This document shows positions 8,314-16,230 of a stretch of DNA of 20,674 bases, piece by piece. This DNA is from a bacterium. GTDB taxonomy: Bacteria > Babelota > Babeliae > Babelales > RVW-14. A program made the translations under genes and the position numbers. Under the pieces are notes generated by a model that was given only the letters and a program-made list of their open reading frames with translations, did no database searches and was not told the DNA's origin. The DNA lies in assembly GCA_023249955.1 (NCBI GenBank), contig JAHFBR010000003.1, positions 1 to 20,674 of the forward strand, given 5' to 3'. How positions within the stretch are numbered: position 1 is the stretch's first letter; the number at the start of each line of letters is the position of its first letter.

Positions 8314-8390
8314 CCTTGAAAAACAACCAAAAGCATGTTGGTTTTGCCTTGTATTTTAACCAAATAGAACATGTTTTTGCCTTGGAGAAC
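8314..8390. repeat. 33-bp tandem repeat, about 2.3 copies
   Basis: CCTTG recurs at 8314, 8347 and 8380, exactly 33 bases apart. The first two units share AACCAAA, CATGTT and TTTTG at matching positions, and the third is partial. The first unit also contains a hairpin, AACCAA (8325-8330) with TTGGTT. It lies in the 208-base gap between two exported-protein genes. I see no other gene or clear promoter in that gap. Confidence 0.6.
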
Positions 8391-8504
8391 AAAAAGACGG
8401 TACTCAAGGCTTTGATTGAAAATTATCATTGATTTATTTGTTGGGCGGGCTACGCTTTTTGTGTTAAAAAACATTTTTATCCCCTTTTTTCTCGAGGAGT
8501 ACGT

Positions 8505-9203
8505 ATGAAGAAGATGTTGATGGGTGTTCTGCTGGTTGCCAGCCTGGGATTGAATTCGGTGCATGGTATGAAGGCCGATCAGCAAGGCTGTGACGGAGCT
8601 GAGGGCAACCAAGAGGGCGACAAAGCTGTGCGAGTTGAGCCTGGTAGGGGTGTTGTGTTGCGCAAGAGTGGTGCTGGTTTTACGGCCTGGTGTGCCAATG
8701 TTATGCAAACAAGAAAAATGGAAGCTGCATGTAAAGTTTTGGGCGTACCTGCAGTGGCTTATATCCTGGTCATGGTGTGGGATGGCGTCGTTGGCTTTAA
8801 CTGCGATCCAGCATCAGCAAATGCTATTGCCACAAGCGTTATCTGTCCCGTTGCGGGATGGTCATGGGCTGCTCTTGCGAAGCTTGGTTTGGGTGTTTCG
8901 GGCCTAGTTGCGAGTGCAAGGGAGTATATGTGCGGACAACAAGGTGTTGGAACAGGTGTTCAGCCTCAGGCTGGCCAAGGTGTTGAGCCAGTGCCCGTAC
9001 GTGATGATTATCAAGGTCAGCAAGTTGAGGCTTTTAACGGTGACTTTGAAGTTGATGTTAATGGCGTTCAGCATCCAGCAGGTGGAGATGTTCAAGGCGG
9101 TGCTGACGTCATACTAGTTGATGCTGGTGGTGTTGCGCATCCAGCTGATGCTGCACAAGGCGACCATAATTGGACTAATGGGACGGACGCCATCGGTCAG
9201 TAA
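8505..9203 (+). CDS. Exported or membrane protein with a short C-terminal repeat, unknown function
   Basis: 232 residues, started at ATG 8505 with GAGGAGT at 8494-8500. A signal peptide spans residues 1-21 (cleavage near V-H-G). Hydrophobic segments at ~79-98 and ~107-137 could be membrane helices or a buried hairpin. The C-terminal third is Gly/Gln/Asp-rich and acidic, with two related copies: V-D-V-N-G-V-Q-H-P-A at ~183 and V-D-A-G-G-V-A-H-P-A at ~205. Six cysteines lie after the signal peptide. I recognise no family. A strong terminator follows at 9234-9261, so its transcript probably ends there. Confidence 0.72.
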   Translation: MKKMLMGVLLVASLGLNSVHGMKADQQGCDGAEGNQEGDKAVRVEPGRGVVLRKSGAGFTAWCANVMQTRKMEAACKVLGVPAVAYILVMVWDGVVGFNCDPASANAIATSVICPVAGWSWAALAKLGLGVSGLVASAREYMCGQQGVGTGVQPQAGQGVEPVPVRDDYQGQQVEAFNGDFEVDVNGVQHPAGGDVQGGADVILVDAGGVAHPADAAQGDHNWTNGTDAIGQ

Positions 9204-9233
9204 CCGTTCATCGTCATTACGATTAAGAATTTT

Positions 9234-9261
9234 AAGAGCCGGGACGTGTATCCCGGCTCTT
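9234..9261 (+). terminator. Intrinsic terminator hairpin
   Basis: A perfect 11-base stem, AAGAGCCGGGA (9234-9244) pairing with TCCCGGCTCTT (9251-9261), with a 6-base loop, about 30 bases after the stop at 9203. The T-rich tail is short (TTGCTC). It separates the upstream exported-protein gene from the ankyrin gene. Confidence 0.8.
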
Positions 9262-9282
9262 TTGCTCAACAAAGGGAGCTCC

Positions 9283-10002
9283 ATGAAACAAATCTACTGT
9301 GCAGTCCTAACCCTTGCCATGATGCTGACAACGCCATGTGTGTGGGCATCAAAGAGCCATCAAGCCCATCACCATCTCATTACAGCGTTGCAAAAACGTG
9401 ATCTTGAGAATGTGAAGTTGCTTGCGCCAACATGTGCCGAGTTGATGAATACATTTAATGCGCATGGTTGTGCACCCATGCATTATGCTGCTCAAAGCAA
9501 ACCGGATGAGGGAAACGGTGCGATCGCTCTGATTGATACCCTGCTGGCCTACGGTGCCGACATTAATCAACCAACGGCCCCGCGGCTTGAGGACTTTTGT
9601 TATAGCATAACGCCGCTGATGGTGGCCGTGATGGGCGGCAATATTGCCGCCGCGGTGCATCTGATCCGGAAGGGAGCGCTGATTACACCCAAATCATCCA
9701 TGGGTTGGACGGCATTTGATATGGCATGGTGGCGCTTGCATGACAGCAATATGTTGCGTGCTTTGTTGGCAGCGCATCGGCTGCACGGTACCGAAGATGC
9801 AAAAAAATTTGTGACGCCCACATGCTTCGAAAAAATTTGTGATGCGATTATGCAGAGTTCTGCTGCGTTTATTCCGGACGGTGTGGTGTTTATCAGTTAT
9901 CCGCCAGAATATTGCGTTGTTCTGAAAGCGTATAATGGAACGCTCAGTGCGGCTGCTGCACAAAAAATACTTGATACTGTTTTACCACGTGCCCGGCTCT
10001 GA
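9283..10002 (+). CDS. Exported ankyrin-repeat protein
   Basis: 239 residues from ATG 9283, chosen over upstream in-frame starts because it has a strong binding site (AAAGGGAG, 9271-9278) and begins a signal peptide at residues 1-22 (cleavage near V-W-A). Ankyrin-like units are visible at about 32-60, 64-97 (APMHYAAQ ... LLAYGADIN), 109-137 (TPLMVAVMGGN ... LIRKGALI) and 141-170 (GWTAFDMAW). Ankyrin repeats bind other proteins. In host-associated bacteria such exported proteins are often effectors, which is inference here; a periplasmic role is equally possible. The last ~65 residues lack a recognisable domain. It lies just after a terminator and so needs its own promoter, which I could not place. 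Confidence 0.85.
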   Translation: MKQIYCAVLTLAMMLTTPCVWASKSHQAHHHLITALQKRDLENVKLLAPTCAELMNTFNAHGCAPMHYAAQSKPDEGNGAIALIDTLLAYGADINQPTAPRLEDFCYSITPLMVAVMGGNIAAAVHLIRKGALITPKSSMGWTAFDMAWWRLHDSNMLRALLAAHRLHGTEDAKKFVTPTCFEKICDAIMQSSAAFIPDGVVFISYPPEYCVVLKAYNGTLSAAAAQKILDTVLPRARL

Positions 10003-10088
10003 TGTGGCGATTTGTTTGACAGGTGCGTTATTTTCCAGCAAGCTTCCAATAGGATTATTGTTTTAATTAACAAAAAAACAAGAAGCTT

Positions 10089-10652
10089 ATGATTATCATA
10101 CCAACAATTTTCTCGCTCCTGCGTATCATCTTGACCCCCATCTTTATCATGCTTTTTTGGCAGGGTGGTTCATCGCTGGCCCTTGCCATCGTCATCTTTA
10201 CCATTGCAGCATTGACTGATACCTGCGACGGTTATTTTGCGCGCAAGTACAACGTGGTCAGTGTGGGGGGCATTTTTCTTGATCCCATCGCCGACAAAAT
10301 TTTAATTGGTTCGACGTTTATCTGCTTCGTGCTCAAACACATCATTCCATGGTGGCTGGTGGTGGTGATCATGGGCCGCGACATCATCGTGACCATGTTG
10401 CGTTTGTACGCGTTGTTTAAGGGCAAAATCTTGCCAACAACGCTGCATGCAAAAGTCAAAACGGTGATACAGTTTTTTGCGATCTATCTTACATTTTTTT
10501 GGTTGCTGGAGCAGGACTGCTCTTTGCTGTCGCTTGATTATGATGAGACGTTGGTGGTGGTGCGCTTGGTGATGTATGCAATGACCCTGGTAACAGTTTA
10601 TACCGGCATTGAGTATGTTGTTGCGTATCGCAAGCTGATGCGTCAGAAATAG
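10089..10652 (+). CDS. pgsA: CDP-diacylglycerol--glycerol-3-phosphate 3-phosphatidyltransferase
   Basis: 187 residues, normal length for the family. It condenses CDP-diacylglycerol with glycerol-3-phosphate to phosphatidylglycerol phosphate in the inner membrane. The complete CDP-alcohol phosphotransferase signature is present: D44, D47-G48, A51-R52, G61, D65 and D69 in the required spacing. Several hydrophobic helices surround it (N-terminal ~1-40, ~75-100, ~130-150, ~160-180). The ATG at 10089 begins the first membrane helix; only a weak purine-rich leader (AACAAGAAG) precedes it. Eight bases separate it from pgpA, which performs the next reaction, so the two are very likely cotranscribed. 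Confidence 0.93.
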   Translation: MIIIPTIFSLLRIILTPIFIMLFWQGGSSLALAIVIFTIAALTDTCDGYFARKYNVVSVGGIFLDPIADKILIGSTFICFVLKHIIPWWLVVVIMGRDIIVTMLRLYALFKGKILPTTLHAKVKTVIQFFAIYLTFFWLLEQDCSLLSLDYDETLVVVRLVMYAMTLVTVYTGIEYVVAYRKLMRQK

Positions 10653-10660
10653 GCAAAACT

Positions 10661-11122
10661 ATGCCACTACAAGCACTAGCCCACCTTGTCGCCACCTGCT
10701 GCTACCTTGGCTACATGCCGTGGGCACCGGGTTCAGCCACCAGCCTGGTGACTGCAGCCATACTTTTTGTGGCGCCGCCGTGTTCTATAAATCTGACCGT
10801 GATTCTATCTTTGTTTTTTGGTGTTGTTGGCGTTTGGGCGGCTCACCGTGTTCAAAAACGTGGCCTTGATCCAGACCCTGCGCACGTGGTTATTGATGAG
10901 GTGCTGGGTATGATTGTTGCCCTGGCAGCAGTGCCCCAGGTGTGGTGGATGTATCTGCTTGTCTTCGCACTCTTTCGTTTTTTTGATATCTACAAACCGT
11001 TTCCCATTCTTTGGGTCGAAAAAAGTCTGCCGGGCGGCTGGGGAATTATGATGGACGATGTGGTTGCCGGTGTGATGGCGCGGGTAACCGTGGCGCTGAT
11101 ATTACTGCTTGTCCATACTTAA
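10661..11122 (+). CDS. pgpA: Phosphatidylglycerophosphatase A
   Basis: 153 residues, normal length. It removes the terminal phosphate from phosphatidylglycerol phosphate to give phosphatidylglycerol at the inner membrane, directly following PgsA. Family motifs are clear: P20-W-A-P-G near the N-terminus, V-I-D-E-V-L-G (77-83) with the acidic pair D79/E80, F-R-F-F-D-I-Y-K-P (105-113), and G-I-M-M-D-D-V-V-A-G (128-137). Three to four hydrophobic segments are consistent with an integral membrane enzyme. It begins eight bases after pgsA. The combination of both enzymes in a compact pair is a good indication that this cell makes its own phosphatidylglycerol. Confidence 0.93.
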   Translation: MPLQALAHLVATCCYLGYMPWAPGSATSLVTAAILFVAPPCSINLTVILSLFFGVVGVWAAHRVQKRGLDPDPAHVVIDEVLGMIVALAAVPQVWWMYLLVFALFRFFDIYKPFPILWVEKSLPGGWGIMMDDVVAGVMARVTVALILLLVHT

Positions 11123-11170
11123 AAAAGTGCCGTAAATCCGGGCTTTTTCTGGGCCTAAAATCCCTATTTC

Positions 11171-11199
11171 TTGCAAGATCAGCCAAGGCAGAGTATGCT
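11171..11199 (+). promoter_or_regulatory. Candidate sigma-70-type promoter for gyrA-dprA
   Basis: TTGCAA at 11171-11176 and TATGCT at 11194-11199 are separated by 17 bases, in the 166-base gap before gyrA. Transcription would start near 11206, giving a leader of about 80 bases. That leader contains a small inverted repeat, TGCTTC (11253-11258) with GAAGCA (11266-11271), ending just before the ribosome binding site GGAAGG (11275-11280). Assigned by match to consensus only. Confidence 0.4.
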
Positions 11200-11288
11200 A
11201 TTTATCTCTATTTTGGTGGTGTTTAAATCGTTAAGCTTTCTTGGGTAAAATGTGCTTCAAGAAGCGAAGCATCTGGAAGGAAAATGGC

Positions 11289-13913
11289 ATGGCAATTACA
11301 GGAGCTGGAAACGACGAAAAGTACGTAGGTGGGGTGGCGTCGCTTTCTATTGAAAAAGAGCTCAAAACGGCATTTCTTGACTATGCAATGTCGGTTATTG
11401 TCAGCCGCGCGCTTCCTGATGTCCGTGATGGTTTGAAGCCTGTTCATCGTCGTGTGTTGTACGCAATGCATGAGCTCGGGTTGTATCACGAACGCGCTTA
11501 TCGTAAATCTGCAACGGTCGTGGGTGAAGTGATGGGTAATTACCATCCACACGGCGACAGTCCAATTTATCAGACCATGGTGGGCATGGTTCAGCTGTTT
11601 TCCAAACGCTATCCACTGCTTGATGGCCAGGGAAACTGGGGTTCGATCGACGGTGATAACGCAGCAGCTATGCGTTATACCGAAGTGCGTATGGCCCGCA
11701 TTGCACGCGACATTCTTGCTGATATCGAAAAAAACACCGTTCAATTTGTACCAAACTTTGATGAATCACAATCAGAGCCAACCATTTTGCCCAGCAAGAT
11801 TCCAAACCTGTTGGTCAATGGTTCAACCGGTATTGCTGTGGGTATGGCCACCTCGGTGCCACCACACAACTTGACCGAAGTGGTTGATGCATGCCTTGCG
11901 TTGCTCAAAGATCCTCAGGTTACCGATGATCAAATTTTCGAACTGATTCCAGCGCCCGATTTTCCTACCGGCGGCATTATTTGCGGTCGAGCAGGAGTTG
12001 TAAAGGCGTATCGCACCGGCCACGGCCAAGTTATTATTCGTGGCGTTGTGGAAGTTGAAGAGAATAAAAAACATACAGCGTTGATTATTACCGAGTTGCC
12101 GTACCAAGTAAATAAAGCAGATCTGATTACCAAAATTGCCGATCTGGTCAAAAACAAAATTATCGATGGTATTTCAAACATTCGCGATGAGTCCGATCGT
12201 CGCGGTATTCGCGTTGTTATTGAACTGCGCCGCGGCGAGGTGCCACCAGTAATTCTCAATCAGTTGTACAAACACACCTCGTTGCAAACGTCAATGTCCA
12301 TCATCATGTTGGCGCTGTATCAAAATAGACCAATGTTCTTTACGTTGCGCGAGATGTTGGAGCACTTTCTTATTCACCGTCGCGAAATTATTACGCGTCG
12401 TACTGAATTTGATCTGGGCAAAACCAAGGCGCGTGCGCACATTCTTGATGGTTTGATTATTGCATTAAATCATATTGATGAGGCGATTGCCTTGATCAAA
12501 AAGTCGCAGACGGCTGAAGAGGCAACGGCACAATTGAACGCACGCTTTAGCCTGTCAGTTGAGCAAGCAAAAGCAATTCTTGAGATGCGCTTACAGCGTT
12601 TGACCGGTCTTGAGCGCGAAAAAATTGATACTGAACTTGCAGATTTGAAAAAACTTATTACACGCCTTGAGTTGATCTTGAATGATGATAACGAGCTTAA
12701 GGGTGAGATTATCAAAGAGCTGACCTATCTGCGCGAAACATATGGCGATGCGCGTAGAACTCGTATTGAAGGTGCTATTGATAGCCTGAGCGAAGCCGAC
12801 CTGATTCCTGATGAAGAAGTCTTGGTCACTTTGACGCGCAAAGGCTACATCAAGCGTGTGATTCTGGATACGTTTGCGGTACAGCATCGTGGCGGCAAAG
12901 GCAAAAAAGGCAACGCTGATCTTGAAGAATCGGATGACATTATGCAAGACGCTTTTGTGGCGCGTACGCATGATGAGCTGCTGTTCTTTACCAATCACGG
13001 CAGAATTTATAGCTTAAAAGTTTTCCAAGTGCCAGAAGCGTCGCGTACTGCGAAGGGTCGTGCGATTGTAAACCTGCTGCAGCTTGCAGAGGGCGAGCGC
13101 ATTGTCAAATTGCTGTGTGCACGCGATATGGAAACGGATACCAAGTTCTTGGTCATGGTTACACGCAAAGGAACCATCAAAAAGACCGAAGCAAGCGCGT
13201 TTGTTAAAATTCGCAGCACCGGTATTCGTGCTCTCAATTTGAATGAAGGTGATGAGCTTGCATTCTGCGCCATCAGCTCCGGTACCGATTCTATTGTTAT
13301 TGCAACTAAGCACGGCCAAGGCATTCACTTTAAAGAGACTGAAGTACGTCCAATGGGTCGTAACGCGGCCGGCGTACGTGGTGTTTCATTACGCGACGAT
13401 GACGTTGTGATGGGCATGGAAGTTATCCCAGAAACAAGCGATCTGTTGTTTGCAACATCACGTGGTTACGGCAAGCGTGTGCGTGTGATGGATTTCCGCG
13501 TTGCACACCGTGGCGGCTTGGGCGTCAGGACCATTCCAACCGATACGCGTAACGGTTATGTGATTGGCTTGGAGCGTGTTTCGGATGATTCACATATTTT
13601 GTTGATTGATACCAATGGCAAGGTCATCAGACTTTCGCCACAAGAAGTTCGTACGATGGGTCGTCAGGCCAAAGGGGTCCGATTGGTTCGTCTTGATGAG
13701 GGACAGTCACTGGCAGCGATGGTTGCGTTTAATGGTGAGAATCATGACGATGCTGAGCGCGGACAAACACCACCGGCCGAAGGTAGTAGTCAGCCGGTTG
13801 GTGCAGACCAGATTGTTGGTGCACGTCCTGCTGAATTATTAGAAGAGCCTGGAGATTCATTTCCAGAAGATGTGTTGCCTGAAGACGAAAACAACGATGG
13901 TGGCGAAAAGTAA
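11289..13913 (+). CDS. gyrA: DNA gyrase subunit A
   Basis: 874 residues from ATG 11289 (binding site GGAAGG at 11275), almost the E. coli length of 875. It is the breakage-reunion subunit of the type IIA topoisomerase that introduces negative supercoils. The catalytic tyrosine is Y130 in A-A-A-M-R-Y-T-E. The C-terminal DNA-wrapping domain carries a GyrA box, Q-H-R-G-G-K-G (532-538), which separates gyrase from topoisomerase IV ParC; later blades contain H-R-G-G-L-G and similar cores. A short acidic tail ends the protein. In the quinolone-determining region the E. coli Ser83 position is S91, but the Asp87 position is Gln95. The partner gyrB is not in the window. dprA follows after 12 bases. 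Confidence 0.97.
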   Translation: MAITGAGNDEKYVGGVASLSIEKELKTAFLDYAMSVIVSRALPDVRDGLKPVHRRVLYAMHELGLYHERAYRKSATVVGEVMGNYHPHGDSPIYQTMVGMVQLFSKRYPLLDGQGNWGSIDGDNAAAMRYTEVRMARIARDILADIEKNTVQFVPNFDESQSEPTILPSKIPNLLVNGSTGIAVGMATSVPPHNLTEVVDACLALLKDPQVTDDQIFELIPAPDFPTGGIICGRAGVVKAYRTGHGQVIIRGVVEVEENKKHTALIITELPYQVNKADLITKIADLVKNKIIDGISNIRDESDRRGIRVVIELRRGEVPPVILNQLYKHTSLQTSMSIIMLALYQNRPMFFTLREMLEHFLIHRREIITRRTEFDLGKTKARAHILDGLIIALNHIDEAIALIKKSQTAEEATAQLNARFSLSVEQAKAILEMRLQRLTGLEREKIDTELADLKKLITRLELILNDDNELKGEIIKELTYLRETYGDARRTRIEGAIDSLSEADLIPDEEVLVTLTRKGYIKRVILDTFAVQHRGGKGKKGNADLEESDDIMQDAFVARTHDELLFFTNHGRIYSLKVFQVPEASRTAKGRAIVNLLQLAEGERIVKLLCARDMETDTKFLVMVTRKGTIKKTEASAFVKIRSTGIRALNLNEGDELAFCAISSGTDSIVIATKHGQGIHFKETEVRPMGRNAAGVRGVSLRDDDVVMGMEVIPETSDLLFATSRGYGKRVRVMDFRVAHRGGLGVRTIPTDTRNGYVIGLERVSDDSHILLIDTNGKVIRLSPQEVRTMGRQAKGVRLVRLDEGQSLAAMVAFNGENHDDAERGQTPPAEGSSQPVGADQIVGARPAELLEEPGDSFPEDVLPEDENNDGGEK

Positions 13914-13925
13914 TTAAAAAACCGT

Positions 13926-15122
13926 ATGGAACAAATCAACCAAAAACATACAGCAATCCTTCTGCACCTTTCATTGATCAAAGATGTAGGGCCTACCACA
14001 GCGTTAAAGCTTTTCAAGGCCCTCTATCATGATGTCTATCCCGATGTAATGCACGTTGGATGGATGGATGTTATTGAACATCATGCGTCATTGCCTTTTG
14101 AGCAATTGTACGATTTTACCGTTACTGATTTTGTAAAAAAAGCTGGTTTGACCGAGGCGTTTGCAACGCAGATTGCCAAAGGGCTTGCCGATAAGGCACA
14201 GCTTGAATTGGAGCTTGAGCGGATCCATAATCATGATACGCGCATTATTTCTGTGTTTGATGCTGAATATCCAGAGATTCTGAAACAGATTCATGCACCG
14301 CCCCTGATTTTATACTGTCGTGGAGCGGCGCTGAGCAATAATGTTAAGCGCATTGGCATTGTCGGTTCGCGCAAAGCAAACGACTATGCGCGCAAAGTTA
14401 TCAATAACTTGATCCCTGGTTTGGTGCGTCACGACTGGCATATTGTTAGCGGTGGAGCACACGGAGCGGATACCATGGCTCATGAAGCAGCGCTTGCAGC
14501 TGGCGGCGTGACTGTGGTGGTGATGGGGTCAGGTTTCTTGCAGCCCTATCCACCAGCAAATAAAAATTTATTCGAACACATTGTCCACAACTCGGGAACA
14601 GTTATCTCTCCGTTTTCTATGCTGACGCCGCCTGAAAAAGGCAATTTCCCCGCCCGCAACCGCATACTTTCTGGTTTGAGTTTGGGCTGCGTGGTGATAC
14701 AGGCTGCTGAAAAAAGCGGTACATTAATTACCGGCAACTGTGCGTTGGAGCAAGGGCGTCAGGTCTTTGCGGTGCCCGGTCTGATTGATGATGAATTGAG
14801 CGCAGGCTGCCACAATTTGATCAAGCAGGGTGCAAAGCTGGTGAATAGTGTTAACGATATCCTGGAAGAATTTGGTGAGTATTATCCCGAGCTTGCGGCC
14901 CAGGCTCCGTGCAAAATTCCTGAACTTGTTACGCCAGCGCAGCGCTTGCTGGAAAGCGACCCATTACTTGCTCTTCTGGTCGTTCAGCCAGCAACATTGG
15001 ATGAACTGTTTGAAAAAACAGGCATGGATGTGATGCTGTTACAGGATCGTCTGTTTGAGCTGCAGCTTGAGGGCAAGGTGCAACAAAATTTTGTAGGCAT
15101 GTGGGAGCTGACAAGCAGCTGA
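13926..15122 (+). CDS. dprA: DNA processing protein DprA
   Basis: 398 residues. DprA binds incoming single-stranded DNA and loads RecA during natural transformation. The Rossmann-like core shows G-I-V-G-S-R-K-A (144-151), S-G-G-A-H-G-A-D (175-182), V-M-G-S-G followed by Y-P-P-A-N-K-N, the conserved E-K-G-N-F-P-A-R-N-R-I-L-S-G-L-S, and S-G-T-L-I-T. The N-terminal ~110 residues fit the helix-hairpin-helix/SAM-like part and the C-terminal ~60 residues a winged-helix domain. It starts 12 bases after gyrA with no good Shine-Dalgarno, so translation may depend on coupling. No other competence gene is in the window, so competence itself cannot be concluded. Confidence 0.95.
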   Translation: MEQINQKHTAILLHLSLIKDVGPTTALKLFKALYHDVYPDVMHVGWMDVIEHHASLPFEQLYDFTVTDFVKKAGLTEAFATQIAKGLADKAQLELELERIHNHDTRIISVFDAEYPEILKQIHAPPLILYCRGAALSNNVKRIGIVGSRKANDYARKVINNLIPGLVRHDWHIVSGGAHGADTMAHEAALAAGGVTVVVMGSGFLQPYPPANKNLFEHIVHNSGTVISPFSMLTPPEKGNFPARNRILSGLSLGCVVIQAAEKSGTLITGNCALEQGRQVFAVPGLIDDELSAGCHNLIKQGAKLVNSVNDILEEFGEYYPELAAQAPCKIPELVTPAQRLLESDPLLALLVVQPATLDELFEKTGMDVMLLQDRLFELQLEGKVQQNFVGMWELTSS

Positions 15123-15150
15123 TTTGTTTTGTAGAATAATTGACGTTCCC

Positions 15151-15199
15151 CCGTTCGTGGTGAGGAGCACACAACGTGTGCGTCTCGAACCATACGAAC
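15151..15199. repeat. REP-like palindrome (copy B), left border of GIY-YIG cassette
   Basis: 49 bases from CCGTTCGTGG to CATACGAAC. It is the inverted counterpart of the copy at 15511-15555. The central hairpin is GCACAC (15167-15172), loop AAC, GTGTGC (15176-15181), flanked by GAG/CTC and by outer arms pairing CGTTCGTGGT with the ATACGAAC side. Confidence 0.85.
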
Positions 15200-15218
15200 C
15201 CAAAACACTAATGTATTT

Positions 15219-15506
15219 ATGCAAAAATTTTATGTTTACATGCTTAAATGTAGCGATAGTTCTTACTACATTGGTCACACAGATGATCTTGAAAAAAGAG
15301 TGGCTGAGCACAATGCCGCAAAGTGCGCGGGTTATACGAGTACGCGCTTGCCGGTGACATTGGTTTATGCTGAAGCAGTGGCGTCACGTTACGAAGCGCT
15401 GGTTGCAGAGCATAAAATTAAGAAGTGGTCGCGAAAAAAGAAAGAGGCTCTTATAGCTGGCGACTGGAGTCGCATTTCTGAGCTTTGCAGTCGTAAAAAA
15501 ACTTGA
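15219..15506 (+). CDS. Small GIY-YIG nuclease (YhbQ/UPF0213-like)
   Basis: 95 residues, a stand-alone GIY-YIG domain. The signature elements are Y5-V-Y7, Y17-I-G19, the catalytic Arg at R27 in L-E-K-R-V-A-E-H-N, and the metal-binding Glu at E64 in A-E-H-K-I-K-K-W, followed by a Lys/Arg-rich tail. Family members cleave DNA with a divalent metal; the physiological role of the small UPF0213-type proteins is poorly defined. The ATG at 15219 was chosen because it starts the first beta strand; a nearby ATG at 15211 is out of frame. No strong Shine-Dalgarno is present. It is immediately bracketed by inverted REP-like palindromes. Confidence 0.93.
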   Translation: MQKFYVYMLKCSDSSYYIGHTDDLEKRVAEHNAAKCAGYTSTRLPVTLVYAEAVASRYEALVAEHKIKKWSRKKKEALIAGDWSRISELCSRKKT

Positions 15507-15510
15507 ATTA

Positions 15511-15555
15511 GTTCGTATGGTTCGAGACGCCCTTCGGGCTCCTCACCACGAACGG
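15511..15555. repeat. REP-like palindrome (copy C), right border of GIY-YIG cassette
   Basis: 45 bases from GTTCGTATGG to CACGAACGG, starting four bases after the nuclease stop. It is the inverse of the copy at 15151-15199. The central stem is GCCC (15529-15532) with GGGC (15536-15539) around a TTC loop, with the same GAG/CTC flank, the same internal mismatch position and the same outer arms as copy B. It could also end transcription of the nuclease gene. Confidence 0.85.
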
Positions 15556-15603
15556 ATTTGGGAACCTATTGCTAAAAAGCGCACATACTCTTGAGGATTT
15601 TCA

Positions 15604-16230
15604 ATGACAAAAGACATTTTATACCTCGCATCTCAATCCAAATCGCGTCAACACTTACTTGAGCTGGCGCAGATCTCATTCAAAGTTCTGGAACATGCCA
15701 GCGACGAAAACATTGCTCGCAATGGCGCATCGTTTAACGATTATGTTTTGGCAATTGCGCAGCACAAAATGCAAGCGCTGACGTTGCCAACGCGTGAAGA
15801 AGCTGGCAAAGATTATATGTTTGTGCTGACGGCAGATTCGCTGGTCAGAAACCCGCGAACCGATGCGATTTTTGGTAAGCCGACTGATCGCGATCATGCG
15901 CGTGCAATGTTGACGGCTGAGCGTCAAGGACCGGTTGAGGTGGTGACAGGATGCTGCCTGGAAAAATATATTTTTAAAGCAGATGCTTGGCAGCGCGATG
16001 GCTATGAGCATTGGACAACAGGGGCGATGGTAGAATTTTATGTTGATGATGAAAATATCGACAAGTATCTAAAAACATTACCCATGGCATTGTACAGTTC
16101 TGGCGCAGGCATTGTAGAAGATCATGGGTTATCGTATCTGAAAAGCGTGAACGGATCGTACACGGCGATAACAGGCCTGCCGCTGTATGAACTGCGACAG
16201 GCCCTCAAAAAGCTTGGTTTTGCGTTTTAG
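15604..16230 (+). CDS. maf: Maf-family nucleotide pyrophosphatase (septum formation inhibitor type)
   Basis: 208 residues, typical Maf length. Maf enzymes hydrolyse canonical or modified nucleoside triphosphates to monophosphates, and some affect septation. Visible motifs are L-A-S-Q-S-K-S-R (8-15, the usual form being LASxSPRR), A-Q-H-K (52-55), A-D-S (77-79) in place of the common A-D-T, G-K-P (91-93), S-G-A-G near 167 and G-S-Y-T-A-I-T-G-L-P near 185. The core acidic and basic positions are kept while the first motif is divergent, so substrate preference cannot be predicted. GAGG lies about ten bases before the ATG. Its last four bases overlap the end of a convergent gene. Confidence 0.88.
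   Translation: MTKDILYLASQSKSRQHLLELAQISFKVLEHASDENIARNGASFNDYVLAIAQHKMQALTLPTREEAGKDYMFVLTADSLVRNPRTDAIFGKPTDRDHARAMLTAERQGPVEVVTGCCLEKYIFKADAWQRDGYEHWTTGAMVEFYVDDENIDKYLKTLPMALYSSGAGIVEDHGLSYLKSVNGSYTAITGLPLYELRQALKKLGFAF

Larger units (their letters stand above)
15151..15555. mobile_element. Candidate REP-bounded GIY-YIG mobile cassette
   Basis: A 405-base unit consisting of a small GIY-YIG nuclease gene placed between two inverted copies of the same REP-like palindrome, with almost no other sequence inside. It sits between dprA and the maf-type gene. The arrangement recalls REP/RAYT elements, where a nuclease gene is flanked by inverted REP sequences, but the nuclease here belongs to an unrelated superfamily. 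Mobility is inferred; no target-site duplication was identified. Confidence 0.5.

Noticed and set aside
8112..8708. 198-codon minus-strand frame across the gap between two exported-protein genes
   Set aside because: It overlaps two well-supported plus-strand genes at both ends, lacks a ribosome binding site, and reads like an out-of-frame translation with a 33-base repeat artefact.
10016..10055. TTGACA before pgsA as a promoter
   Set aside because: The -35 match is perfect but there is no acceptable -10 at 16-18 bases; the nearest candidate (TAGGAT) is 28 bases away.
13300..13540. Possibility that the topoisomerase gene is parC rather than gyrA
   Set aside because: A GyrA box (QHRGGKG at residues 532-538) and a full-length C-terminal domain favour gyrase.
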